DNA from: Boswellia sacra | Lineage: Eukaryota > Streptophyta > Magnoliopsida > Sapindales > Burseraceae | Length of the DNA stretch: 64,000 bases | NCBI GenBank assembly: GCA_013180625.2 | Contig: SNVD02014776.1 | Span: 1-64,000, forward strand | Direction: 5' to 3' | Shown: in pieces, positions 18,925-29,998 of the stretch | Numbering within the stretch: position 1 is the stretch's first letter | Layout of the letters: every line of letters starts with the position of its first letter | Notes under the pieces: generated by a model | The model's input: the letters and a program-made list of their open reading frames with translations, nothing else | What the model was told of the DNA's origin: nothing | Databases searched by the model: none | Translations under genes and position numbers: made by a program

Positions 18925-21900
18925 TGAGGTTGAACAAAATTCCCAATTCTCTGAATTTGTTGCTTTGATTTCAACTTGTTTTCCATAAGCACATAGATTC
19001 CCTTTTGACATCATAATCCCCTCCAACTTCATCACAATTTCTCTCATTGATGGCCTATTTCTCCCATTAAAGTTTAAACATGTTTTTGCGAGGTATGCAA
19101 CTTCTTTTAGCTCTTCTTTATTATCTTCCTTATCAACTTGAGCATCAAGAATATCAAGTAAATTATTTTCTTCTAATGATGAAAGGAAATAAGTGACTAA
19201 ACTTCTATTTTCCTATGGCCTAATTGAACAAATTGGCTTCTGCCCTATTAGAAGCTCAACAAGAACCACTCCAAAGCTATAAACATCACTTTCTTCAGTG
19301 AATTAGCTTGATGAAAATACTCAGGATCTAAATAGATAAAGGTGCCTTTCGCTTATGTAGTTAAGTGTGTTTGATCAAGTGCAACCAGTTTTGAGATTCC
19401 AAAATCCGACAATTTTGCCCTAAAATTTTCATCGAATAATCTATTGGATGACTTGATATCTCTATGATAAATAGGAATAGAAGTTGCAGAATGCAAGTAT
19501 GCGATTGCACTTGCAACTTCTGTGGCTACACATAATGGAATTTCCCATGATATTGGAAATTCCCATGTTTGATCATGAATAACATGAGAAAGAGTTTCAT
19601 TTGGAATGAACTCATAAATGAGTAGAGGAACTTCAGTTTCCTAATAGCAAGTTAATAGCTTAACAACATTTCTATGATCAATTTGTGAAAGGATAACAAC
19701 CTCTTTTATAAACTGCTCAAGTTGCCCCTCATCTACTACCTTGGACATTTTGATGGCAGCAATTCTTCCATTTGTTAACATTCCTTTATAAATCATTCCA
19801 TGACCTCCCCCACTAGGGAATCTATTCTCGTTATATTTGTCGGTCGTGATCTCGAGCTCTGTTGAAGTAAAAATTTTGGGCTTCTCCACAGCACCTTCAC
19901 CTCTTGAAGACAGCTGTTGTGGCAACAACAAACCATCATTGCGTTCAAAGAATTTTTGTTTTTGTTTAATGATTTTTCTTTTCTATAGAACCTTGTAAGA
20001 CCATAAAGCTCCGAGAATTATAAGCAGAAGTCCTAAGCCTGCGCTAAGACTTGCAAATGAACTGTTATAAAATATGGTCAGTGTTCACGTAACTTTTTTC
20101 AAGTAAAATTTATATCTACAAGCAATATATTTCTTGCTATCCCAAATTTGGTTTAGCGTGAACTGTTGCTATGTGTGCTTTTTTTTATGATCACTAGTAT
20201 TTATGTACTATATGGTTTACCTACTAATTGACTCTGATGTGTACAAGTCAAGTTGGCATGCATTGTTCATTTGACACTTTTAAATTGCTGCGAAAGGTGC
20301 CATGGTCTTGGGCTATTTTAAAACCAAGATTAAAATGCCAAAATTTGGAGATCAGATTGTAATTAACCTATAATAAGAGATGCTGTCACCAATTTGCTTT
20401 TAACGTAGCCAGTTCCACCTCTTACACCATTACCATAGTATCCTGATGGACAAGTGCAAGTATAACTTCCAAATAAGTTTCTGCACATATTGGAGCAATT
20501 ATTGAAGCTCGCATCCTTACATTCGTCAAAATCTATGATGCAATGACAAATTCCAACAACAAAATAAGTGTAACATCTTGGCCTGTATATGACACTTTGC
20601 ACTTTTATGTGGCATTTCATGGTTGTCCATGTGGCACTTTGCATTTTGTGTGAAACTTTGTTGTCTCTATAAACCCTCAAGAGGTGGCCCCCATATAGTC
20701 TTAAGCAATGGCCCCCACGCGTACCTTCAAGAGTTGGCCCCTACACAATCTCAAGAGGTGGTGGCCATGTTTGCCTCGGTCCTCTGTTGGATATTGTTTG
20801 CTTTAGACATGCAGTTCGTCACGATCGGTTTTGCTGCAGGCTTTGCAACCTAAAAAGCCTCCAACAACTTAAAGAGCTCACGGGATATATAAGCTCTTTA
20901 CATATCTTATTCCCAAGCAATGGACGATATCTTATTTCCAAGCGATGTGAGATGTTACAAGAAGTTATTTCATGTATTGAAATGCCGAATGAAATATTTC
21001 TGAAAACGCAAATTTAAGCCATCATGAAATAATGTGAATTTTTAATAAATTAATTTGCAACTAACTTAAAAAATTTCTAATCGAGCATTTAAGAGGAATG
21101 CTTTAATTTACAATTTGTGAGCATTGAAGAAACTGAAACATCATTAAAACAGTACCTAGGCATCCCTCTGGAAGATATGGGTTCCCGAGGTAGCCTTCAG
21201 CACGGGAGCAGGAAAGAAAGTTTTGATTCGTTGAATAGTTGGCATTAGAACCACAAATTTGGCATGTTTCGTCTGCTAATGGGAACTTCCAATCAATCAC
21301 CATTGGAACTTCTGCTAGCACATCCGTAAAAGGATACGAAAATGATTTTTCAAACCAATAATCGTCTACCAGGAAGGCGTACTTGCATGTTTTGCCGTTA
21401 TCATCTTTCTGCGCTTCACTAACGTCCAATTTAAAATTTTTGTTTCTGATAGGAATTAGAGCCTGGCAACATTTGATTCCATGACAACCATTGAGGTCTC
21501 TAGTGCTTATCCTTCCTTCATTGTTACAAATAGTGAGGCACCTGCGAATTACTTCATTATTCTCGCTGATTGTAGCCTGGGCCCCACAACCCAATGCAAT
21601 GAAGCAGTTTCTTACTTGTGAGTAAAGTAAGTATGGATTGTATCCCAAATCAATGCTTATATTCATCGATAAGCCGCAAGATGAAGATGTCTTACCACTG
21701 ATGCGTATGATGTCTTTTGCTAGTTGTATTTCCCGGACCTCGGCCTTGTGGTAGCTCTAGAAAGGTTTAGGAGGATGGAATGAAGTGTTACATGCTATTG
21801 AGAACCAATGGTTCTTCTAGCAACCAGTTGTCATTCCAAAAGGTTAAGGGATGGTAACATCGCCATAAGTTTCTGCACAAGGCTGTGAAAGAGAAGGAAA

Positions 21901-21977
21901 ATCTAAAACTGAAACTATGCCTATGCCCAACAATAGAAAAGAGATCATGTGCTGGAAGATATGATCAACTACCATGT
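18925..21977 (-). pseudogene. Wall-associated receptor kinase-like pseudogene, three exons
   Basis: Exon 1 (21977-21156) encodes a signal peptide (MVVDHIFQHMISFLLLGIGI), the pectin-binding GUB_WAK domain and a Cys-rich region ending GNPYLPEGC. Three stops lie near its start (after GDVTIP, and twice within the next 30 codons). Exon 2 (20532-20368) is an EGF domain (DECKDASFNNCSNMC, then GSYTCTCPSGYYGNG). Exon 3 (20061-about 18925) gives a membrane segment (LGLLLIILGALW) and a Ser/Thr kinase: glycine loop [10 protein letters not shown], lysine motif IAAIKMSK, catalytic loop [15 protein letters not shown]. Stops interrupt it, for instance after VVKLLTCY and after DQTHLTT, with a frameshift beyond DPEYFHQ. 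WAKs bind pectin and signal from the cell wall; this one is dead. A TRIM solo LTR sits in intron 1. Confidence 0.9.
20579..20959 (-). mobile_element. Solo LTR of the TRIM family, in WAK intron 1
   Basis: Starts TGTAACATCTTGG and ends GAGATGTTACA. Its reverse complement aligns with the LTRs at 17345 and 17818 (shared GGAATAAGATAT-like start and AGGTGGCC-type blocks). The flanking 5-mers are ATAAG and AGAAG, a target duplication with one mismatch. A solo LTR results from recombination between the two LTRs of a full copy. Confidence 0.8.
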
Positions 21978-22040
21978 TTGAGCTTGTTGTAATTTCAACA
22001 AGAAGGTAATTGGTAAGGATCATACAACACACAATTGTGC

Positions 22041-22043
<3 letters not shown>

Positions 22044-22092
<49 letters not shown>
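22044..22092. repeat. (AT)n microsatellite
   Basis: About 48 bp of uninterrupted TA dinucleotides, roughly 70 bp upstream of the WAK pseudogene start. A short (GACT)n run follows at about 22159. Confidence 0.95.
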
Positions 22093-22095
<3 letters not shown>

Positions 22096-22571
22096 CTTAA
22101 GTGAATTTAATAAATTCTGTTCTATAGAGACTATATCTATAGACACCCCTATATAGTATGACTGACTGACTGACTGAGTCGCAGGAATTGAAATTTCAAA
22201 GTCTTACAGGTTTAACAATCAATTAAATGATCATGTTGCCAGATATGAAGAAGAACTTGCATTACTGAACAAAGAATTCTATCAACTTTTCATGCAACAT
22301 AAAGTAAGACTAGTAAGTCATGATTTCATATCAATAAATTCTATGTTTTGAGACACTTGGATTCTAGTTTCACCGTTGGGGTAAAAAATTGTATTTTGTT
22401 ACTTAATAAATCGATTTTGATTACTCTTAGATGAAAATGAAAGGCAAAGTGGAATTCACTATCGGATCAAGGTGATTTGAGGCCAAAGGCAAAATATTAA
22501 GCCGTTTTTATTATAAAAATTTCGGAGGAACCAGGATTGAGGAATTCCTGCGATTCTTCCTAAGTAGCCCG
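22093..22571. promoter_or_regulatory. 5' flank of the WAK pseudogene, proximal part
   Basis: From about 22480 it matches the flank of the first WAK copy (6200-6270). It is interrupted at 22571 by the LTR element and resumes at 25157. No other gene seen. Confidence 0.4.
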
Positions 22572-25156
22572 TGTTAGCTTTTGCAGTGTATGGTAGTTAT
22601 GAAAAATATAATTGAAAATAGCAATGTAAATCGGAACAGGATTTTTACGCGGTTTGGTTATAACCAACCTACATCCACGGGCAACAAGAGTAGCAATCCA
22701 CTATGTTGTATTTGTTTACACTCGACTTAGGACTCTTTACAGTGGTAGACACCCGCTCACTCACTAACCTAATCTATGTAAACTTGATCAACCCCGATCA
22801 CAACCATAGTCCTTCACAAACTCTATGCTGCTCTTTTTCTGTCACGATTATCTTAAGTACACACAGTTAAGAATAACATAATACCCGTAACTAGTACAGA
22901 CACATGTGATTACTCAACTCTCTTAAGCTCACACGATCTATAACAATTAACCAAAGCCTAAAGCTTTACACAAGACATAAAAAACAAATAAAAGATGCAC
23001 TCAAACTTGCTCTTGTTTGCTCTCTCTCAATTTACCTTGAATGCGTTGAATGCCCCCACCAAAAGTTATGAAGATAGCTTTATATAGTATTTGATATCAA
23101 TTGCAATCCTTATCATGATCCTGTAGAATCTCAATAAAACTTATAATGAAAGTTTGGATAATAATCAAATATTATAGGAAGTGATAATATAGTCTCCTAA
23201 GTAAACTAGAATACTTAAATAATATCCTAATCTAATAAGAGATAATTACTGCAAATATAAAACTTCCTGTTTCAACTAGGATACCAAATCCAAACTTATT
23301 CCTATTTAACTAGGATACCATATCAAAACTTATCATATTTTAATTAAAATTATCATAATACAAAATATCTATATAAAATAAATTAGATTATGAAAATATC
23401 CACATTTAATGTTTTTATCACATGATGACAAATTAGTTATATGCAATGCACATGCCATGTGTGCCACGTCTAGAACCAACAATCTCCCCTTTGGTATCTT
23501 GTGATGAAAACATCTAAATGTTTTAAAAAAATGCATGAGTACATGTAATGCAACTAAAATGAAACACAGAAATAAAGACTATAATGACAACCTAAAAAAT
23601 AAAGAAACAACCAAATAATACCAGAAACATCCATGCTTCTCCCCTTTATTTTCTGAACACGTGCCAAAGTGTAAAAGAAAATCAAAATGATAAACAAAAT
23701 TTCCCATGACTAAATGTTCACCTCTTTAAATTGTGCATAAATGTGAAAATAAAAATTAAAAAAAACAAAGAAACTAATTAAATCAAGTACTCCTGCAACT
23801 GAACAAACTTCCCCTCAAATCAATTTTGCTGACCTGGAACGTTTGACACGTCCAAATACATTTAAGAGAATCAAACTGAGTCAGACATAAAGCACTGATC
23901 GTAAGTTATACAAACCATAACTGAAAACAGTCGAAATTCACATAACAAAAATATTTGGACATCATTATTCTTTTTATAACCAAGCATATATCAGAGCAGT
24001 GGACAAACATTAAACATAAATTATTTTATAACTTAATCCAATTGAGTGATCAACTTGAGCATGCTTCTTACACATACAAAAGTTAATCTCAATGTGACTT
24101 TTTTGAATGAATACAGTAGCTTTCACACATGTATAGAGGTAGTCATTTTCCATTTGAACGGGTGACCTCAACATATTTCCAAGATACATTGAAGTTACTC
24201 TTAATTGATGGTTTTCACACATCATATACTGGTAGCCCTCTCTATATTTGACATGAAATTACCAGTAAAATTATACCAATAAAACAACTCAAGCATGCTT
24301 TAAATATAAATAGACTAATGATGCTACAGATATAAACAACATAACTATATCCATGGGCAACAAGAGTAGTAATCCACTATGTTGTATTTGTTTACACTTG
24401 ACTTAGGACTCTTTACAGTGGTAGACACCCGCTCACTCACTAACTTAATCTATGTAAACTTGATCAACCTCGATCACAACCATAGTCCTTCACACACTCT
24501 ATGCTGCTCTTTTTTGTCACGATTATCTTAACTACACACAGTTAAGAATAACATAATACTCGTAACTGGTACAGACACATGTGATTACTCAACTCTCTTA
24601 AGCTCACACGATCTATAACAATTAACCAAAGCCTAAAGTTTTACACAAGACATAAAAACCAAATAAAAGACGCACTCAAACTTGCTCTTGTTTGCTCTCT
24701 CTTAATTTGCCTTGAATGCGTTGAATGCCCCCACCAAAAGCTATGAAGATAGCTTTATATAGTATTTGATATCAATTAAAATCCTTATTATGATCCTGCA
24801 GAATCTCAATAAAACTCATAATGAAAGTTTGGATAATAATCAAACATTATAGGAAGTGATAATATACTCTCCTAAGTAAACTAGAATACTTAAATAATAT
24901 CATAATCTAATAAGAGATAATTAATGCAAATATAAAACTTCCTATTTCAACTAGGATACCAAATCCAAACTTATTCCTATTTAACTAGGATACCATATCA
25001 AAACTTATCCTATTTTAATTGAAATTCTCCTAATACAAAACATCTATATAAAATAAATTAGATTATGAAAATATCAATATTTAATGCTTTTATCACATGA
25101 TGATAAATTACTCATATGTAATGCACGTACCATGTGTGCCACATCTAGAACGAACA
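22572..25156 (-). mobile_element. Non-coding LTR retrotransposon (LARD-like)
   Basis: Left LTR 22572-23481 (starts TGTTAGC, ends ACCAACA). Right LTR about 24345-25156 (ends ACGAACA), near identical over about 810 bp but missing the first 100 bp or so. On the minus strand the left LTR is preceded by a purine tract (CAAAGGGGAGAT), which fixes the orientation. Flanking 5-mers are GCCCG (22567-22571) and GCCTG (25157-25161), a target duplication with one mismatch. The interior (23482-24344) has no reading frame longer than about 70 codons. No primer site is visible because the neighbouring LTR end is deleted. It inserted into the WAK upstream region. Confidence 0.8.
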
Positions 25157-25398
25157 GCCTGGATTCTCCTATCAAGAGTCACTTTGAAAGTCTTGTCTAA
25201 TCTCTTCTGATTGAAGATGCTAAAGCCTATAAAACAACGAGCTACTAACGTTTCTTTACTATAGATTGGAATCTTCTACCAAATTAATGCATAGAATTTT
25301 TTTTTTCTTTCTTCTGAAAATGTACTGAATGATAGTAATCAAAAAATAAATTGAAAATAAAAATGATAACAATAAAAAATAATCAGGCAAAAAATAAT
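25157..25398. promoter_or_regulatory. 5' flank of the WAK pseudogene, distal part
   Basis: Continues the alignment to the first WAK flank (GAGTCACTTTGAAAGTCTT, then TATAAAACAACGAG; compare 6310-6420). It then runs into the second CACTA element. Confidence 0.5.
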
Positions 25399-26465
25399 CG
25401 AGCCCACCGTAGAAACAACTGCAGTAAAAACTTTTACGGCGGTTTAGGCCCGCCGTAAAAGAACTTATACGGCGGTTCTCGTGTTCGACGTAAAAATGTA
25501 CGACAAAGTGCCACGTGTATATAACACGCCCTTTTACGGCGGTTTTATAACCGCCGTAAATTTGCGTCGAACACATAACCGCCTTAAAAAAATAATAACC
25601 GCCGTAAAAAGTTCCAATTAAAATGACGCCGTTTTGATCATTTTTTGCGTCGAACTTTAAACCGCCGTAAAAAGGTCAACAAAAACGACGTCGTTTTGAT
25701 GATCCATATTTACGGCGGTTTTAAAACCGCCGTAAATTTTCAACAAACCACCGTAAAACTCATTCCGAAAACGATGTAGTTTTAAACATAAGTTTTTACG
25801 GGGAGCGTGGTAACCGCAGTAAAAGGTGAATTTTAAAAAAAAAAATAGCGATTCTGTTTTTATATTATTTCCTGTTTCAAGATTCAACAACCTGTCTCAA
25901 AACAAATATATATTGTGATAAGTATCTTTCATCATTCCATCAATATAACAATCTCAAATGAAATATCAATTTTTGTCACATAAAATGATTAATCATAATT
26001 TAAGGAAACCAAACATAACTCAATCATCATCCATACAGTCCATCATTATATAATAAAATATAATGTCAAACAACCCAATTATATACATCAACAACCTTGA
26101 CATAACTCAACATCTAAGAAGTAAGCTGTAAAACTTGACAAACAACCTGCAAGAATAATTTGTAACCAAGATTATAATCATTAAGTAACATTATGAATCT
26201 TAAAACAAATTGTATATTTTTATTTATATACCTATTCGTTCCCGTGGTTTGAATCAAGATTGTTTGTTCCATGACTATCATACTAGAAACGACTATGATG
26301 TCCACTTGAAGCATCTGGGACCTATTTATAAAAAGAAAATATGAGTCAACTGAAACTACATTTTTAACTTGAAAAATAAGTAAATACCGGTCTTGTAGCT
26401 CGCCGCTCTGCAAATTCTGGAAACCTCTCCTACAGGAAGGAAACGACTTAATCATACATCATTTT

Positions 26466-26667
26466 CATATTGTTGTGATCTTGCTTCAAGTTGTTGTGTG
26501 CTTCATTCAAGTTTCTGTGTGCTTCCTTCAAGCTGTTGTGTTCTTGCTGCAAACTACCCAACTCTTCCCTCAAGTGAATATCAGATGAGCTGGTGCCTTG
26601 AACATCAGTCGGAGATGGACCAAAGCCATATGTCCGAGCATAACCACGATGGTTTGGTTCTTCTTTG
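26466..26667 (-). pseudogene. Fragment of a plant En/Spm transposase C-terminal region
   Basis: The minus-strand frame reads PNHRGYARTYGFGPSPTD, followed by a short spacer and a Glu/Gln/Asn-rich coiled coil with heptad-like repeats (LREELGSLQQEHNSLKEAHR, then NLNEAHNNLKQDHNNMK). This pattern, a GYxRGxGxGP-type motif followed by a coiled coil, is typical of the C-terminus of plant Ptta/En/Spm transposase-family proteins. It is short, has no start, and lies inside the CACTA element as expected. Confidence 0.55.
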
Positions 26668-26673
26668 TGTAGC

Positions 26674-26820
26674 GGGCTGGTTCTCTATTCTTTTGTTTTT
26701 TTGGGCATTAGTGGGCTGGTTTGCTTTAATTTCTTTTCTTAGTGTGGGCTGGTTCTCTATTCTTTTTTTTTTGGACATTAATAGGCTGATTTGCTTTAAT
26801 TTCTTTTCTTAATGTGGGCT
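26674..26820. repeat. Minisatellite, about 71-bp unit, two copies plus
   Basis: The unit begins GGGCTGGTTCTCTATTC at 26674 and again at 26746, with the opening recurring at 26816. Each unit includes a TTGGGCATTA / TTGGACATTA block and TTGCTTTAATTTCTTTTCTT. It produces a spurious hydrophobic frame on the plus strand. Confidence 0.8.
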
Positions 26821-29230
26821 GGTTTGATACTTCTTTGTATATTGGGTTGGTTTTTTTTTTCTTGTTTCCTTTGCTTGGTCTGGGCTAGTCTAGTTAATAT
26901 AGGTGTAGTGGCTTGCTTGGGTTTTTTTTCTCTAATTCTATTTCGGTCAAGTGAGCTGGACCGATTTTGTTCATGGGAAACTGAGCTGCTGTGGTTAATT
27001 TAGTCATGGGTAAGTGGGCTGATTTTGGATCAAAACACAAGCACAAACAATAAAATGGTACATGTTCCACCAACCTAAAAAATTATTAACGACTAAAGAA
27101 TAATAAGCAAAGCAACTTCTCCAATTAATAACAGTTACAGTATAAATGCAGTGAACCTTGAAATGCATACCAGATGCGTGAAGGAGTGTATCCAATGCCA
27201 ATGAGTCCCAAAGATCCTAAAATAAAAGAAAATGGAAACAAGTCAGCAGATAGACTATGGAAGTACCTTTGCTTGTTCAGAGAATGAAAGATGCTATTTG
27301 TTGTTTGGCGTTCGGGATAGTGCAGAAATGAGCACTTAGTACAAGAAAAGAGGTAAGTTTAATACCACACTTAAAGATTGAGGATCATATTATTGTTGTC
27401 CATCCAAAGACCACTTTATCATTAATTATTATAACGTATTCATTGTAAAGAAAATAAGTTTGTTTTTCTCAAATAATATTGAAAACAAAGCAAACAGAAT
27501 TTTCAGAGAAATAAAAATAACAGATTTTTTTATTAAGTATTTAAAATTCAAATAATTTATTTATAATTATTTTCATTGGATTATGTCTGTAGCATTATTT
27601 TATTCTAAGGGCGTTGTCAAATTAACGTATGATACAAGTTGAAGGAATAGGGTGTACGTTGTACTATAACTCGTTTTAGCAGTGCATGACAGGAGGAAGG
27701 TGACATGAGTAATAGGTTTTGCATGACAGTACAATTTTGTCCTTCTCAAATTGAGGGATGGAGGCTAATTAGTTTGGAGGTGGAGTTCAAATAGCATCAG
27801 TCTTGGAAAGTTAAAAATGATTATCAGCCTAGTTTGGATGGAAAAAAAAATTATATATTTTTTTGGACACGAGGTGTGAAACTTTACAGCATTCAATAAC
27901 TTTTCAAGGATTTATATTTCATTGATTCAGTATTTAAGTTAAATTATATATGCATGCACACACACACACACACACACACAACACACACAAAAACACAAAA
28001 GCACAATAACTTGTTAAAGAAAACCTCACAAATTGTATTTTTTTTCTATTTACAGAAAAAAATAAAAGCTTTAATTTAGCATGAGTTGGTACAACCTCCA
28101 GTTTGAATTATGGATGTGAGTGCATGTAATTTTATTCTTTTTTCACCTAGAATCTAACATATGCAGGCCATAAAGGATTGTAACAAGCATCGAAAACATT
28201 TATGAGCAAGTATATCAAGCCGTAAACTAATAAGGTAAAAGAATAGTGCAGTTTAGTCAAAACTTTTATGTAAGCTCTGGTATCAGTGTGTAGTCCTGTC
28301 TAGTATCAACAATTTAAAATAATAATAACAACAAAAATTACATCAAAAATTCACATGTTGTAGCAAATATCTATATTTAAACTCTTGTATCATGCTGTTT
28401 TATGGAACCACAAATCCAGTCAAAACTAATACTTCGTACCAAATTATCCAACATAAAAATAGTTCAAATGGAAATACTAAATACTTGAGGCACTTTAGAT
28501 CCTAAATTATTTTACCATATTCATGAATGCAGCCATTGCAATAGAACAATTTTGCTGTTCATTTTGACATGTTATTGTGTCACAAACATCACTAATTTAT
28601 TTTAGAAAGCAAAATTGAACATATAGAATCCATTATTCCCATTTCAGCCCAGCTTTCCCAGCATTCCAACTCATATGAAAAAGGAACTTAATAAGCTACG
28701 ATACAACTAAAAACCAATTTGCAGCTTAGCTTCTGATCATGCGGAATTAATATATGAAACATTATATCTAAATCTCATATCATTAATCAAAGCCCCAACA
28801 ATCAAATTTACTGTTTGTTAGTTATCAACTCAATAAAAATGGATCCCAAACACACACATACAAAAGTTGAACAGAATCTGAATGTTACTAGTTTTAACTG
28901 TTCATTCATTTCCAATTTCATTCAAAACAAAAACAAATTCCAAACAAAAACGTTTGTGAAAAGAAATGAATACATAAGCAAACTTCTTTATACCCCTATT
29001 CATCACTACAAACATCTCGTTACTATTCTCTAACTTCCTCCTATTCATCACTACAAACCACTCCACACCCAATTGCACAACCACTCCACACCCAATCGGA
29101 CAACCACTCCGCACAGTCCAAAGAATCAATCTCCAATCAGCAAAAATACAACAAAAATCACCCAACGACTTACAGCACAACACAACAGAAATCGCTCTGC
29201 AAATCAAAAATACCAATTCCAAACAACACA
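26821..29230. other. Interior of the second CACTA element; no gene seen
   Basis: AT-rich, with only short frames. Contains a (CA)n run at 27957-27988 and, near 28990-29110, short direct repeats (ATTCATCACTACAAAC twice; CCACTCCACACCCAAT twice). Confidence 0.5.
27957..27988. repeat. (CA)n microsatellite
   Basis: About 12 CA units, then a slightly imperfect ACACACAC tail. Confidence 0.95.
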
Positions 29231-29880
29231 TTACCTATCACCGGCGCTCTGTCACGAAGAAGGATCTGCCACACAGAAGCGACGACGGATGGTCAATTTG
29301 GTGATAGAGAGAGAGACGGATGGAGACCGAGAGGAAAACCGGCTCTATCACACAGAACCGACGGCGACTTCGTTGGCAGTTGCAGGAGAAATGGAGGCAG
29401 CAGCGGCAGGGTGGGGGGCCGATTTTGCTCTAGACAAACTCGCGGAGGCAGACCGAGACGCGGGGGAGGAGATCGATAGGAAATCACGGCGACGGCTTCG
29501 CTGGCAGTTGCAGGAGAAATGGAGGCAGCAGCGGCAGGGTGGGGGGCCGATTTTGCTCTAGACAAACTCGCCGAGGGAGACCGAGACACGGGGGAGGAGA
29601 CCAAGAGGAAATCACGACGAAATCGGTTACATGCGGGGGAAATGCGCGGAGGGAGACAGCGGCAGAGAAACGCACGGAGGGAGACCGAGGTGCGATGCAG
29701 ACCGAGAGGAAATCGCAGGTTCTACGGCGGTTACAAGCGGGGGAAATGGCAGGAACAGCAGCGGTAGGGGGGAGGGCAGCGATTTCGCTGAAGAGAGACA
29801 CGCGAAGGGGATTTCGCCGCAGAGAAATATGGGGAGGGAGGAAATCGAAGGAATCGCATGCAATTGGATTTAGGGTTTCA
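29231..29880. repeat. GC-rich island with a 128-bp tandem repeat
   Basis: The block starting TGGCAGTTGCAGGAGAAATG at 29374 recurs at 29502 (period 128), almost unchanged. Weaker copies of GCGGGGGAAATG occur near 29632 and 29735. The region is much richer in G and C than the rest of the element and is rich in GAGACCGAG and GGAGGAGA motifs. Open frames on both strands follow from the composition. They are Arg/Gly- or Pro/Ser-rich and match nothing I know. The period is not a multiple of three, so the copies are read in different frames. Confidence 0.7.
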
Positions 29881-29998
29881 TTTGGGAATTTTTAAAAGCT
29901 TTCTACGGCGGTTTATAAAACCGCCGTATAACTATGTTTCCGAAACCCTTCTGCGGCGGTTTTTAAGGGCGCATTATATGCCGCCCTCCCTTGTAGTG

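Larger units (their letters stand above)
25402..29998. mobile_element. Second CACTA element (TTTTACGGCGG repeats)
   Basis: The right end reads CCCTCCCTTGTAGTG to 29998; reversed it starts CACTACAAGGGAGGG. It is followed by CGA (29999-30001). The same triplet CGA stands at 25399-25401 just before the first subterminal repeat, so a 3-bp target duplication is plausible, although the left end (GCCCACCGTAG) does not show a clean CACTA terminus. Subterminal repeats of the type TTTTACGGCGG / CCGCCGTAAAA crowd 25430-25830 and recur at 29900-29990. The interior holds a transposase remnant, two minisatellites and no intact frame. WAK flank homology resumes at about 30095, supporting an insertion into that flank. 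Confidence 0.75.

Noticed and set aside
26498..27003. Hydrophobic plus-strand frames that look like membrane proteins
   Set aside because: They arise from a T- and G-rich 71-bp minisatellite and run opposite to the transposase remnant.
29004..29070. Two ATTCATCACTACAAAC motifs that resemble CACTA termini
   Set aside because: They lie inside the second CACTA element as part of a short direct repeat and have no matching opposite end.
29073..29895. Several open frames of 80-160 codons on both strands
   Set aside because: They overlap each other in the GC-rich tandem repeat, are Arg/Gly- or Pro/Ser-rich by composition, and have no start context, splice structure or family match.
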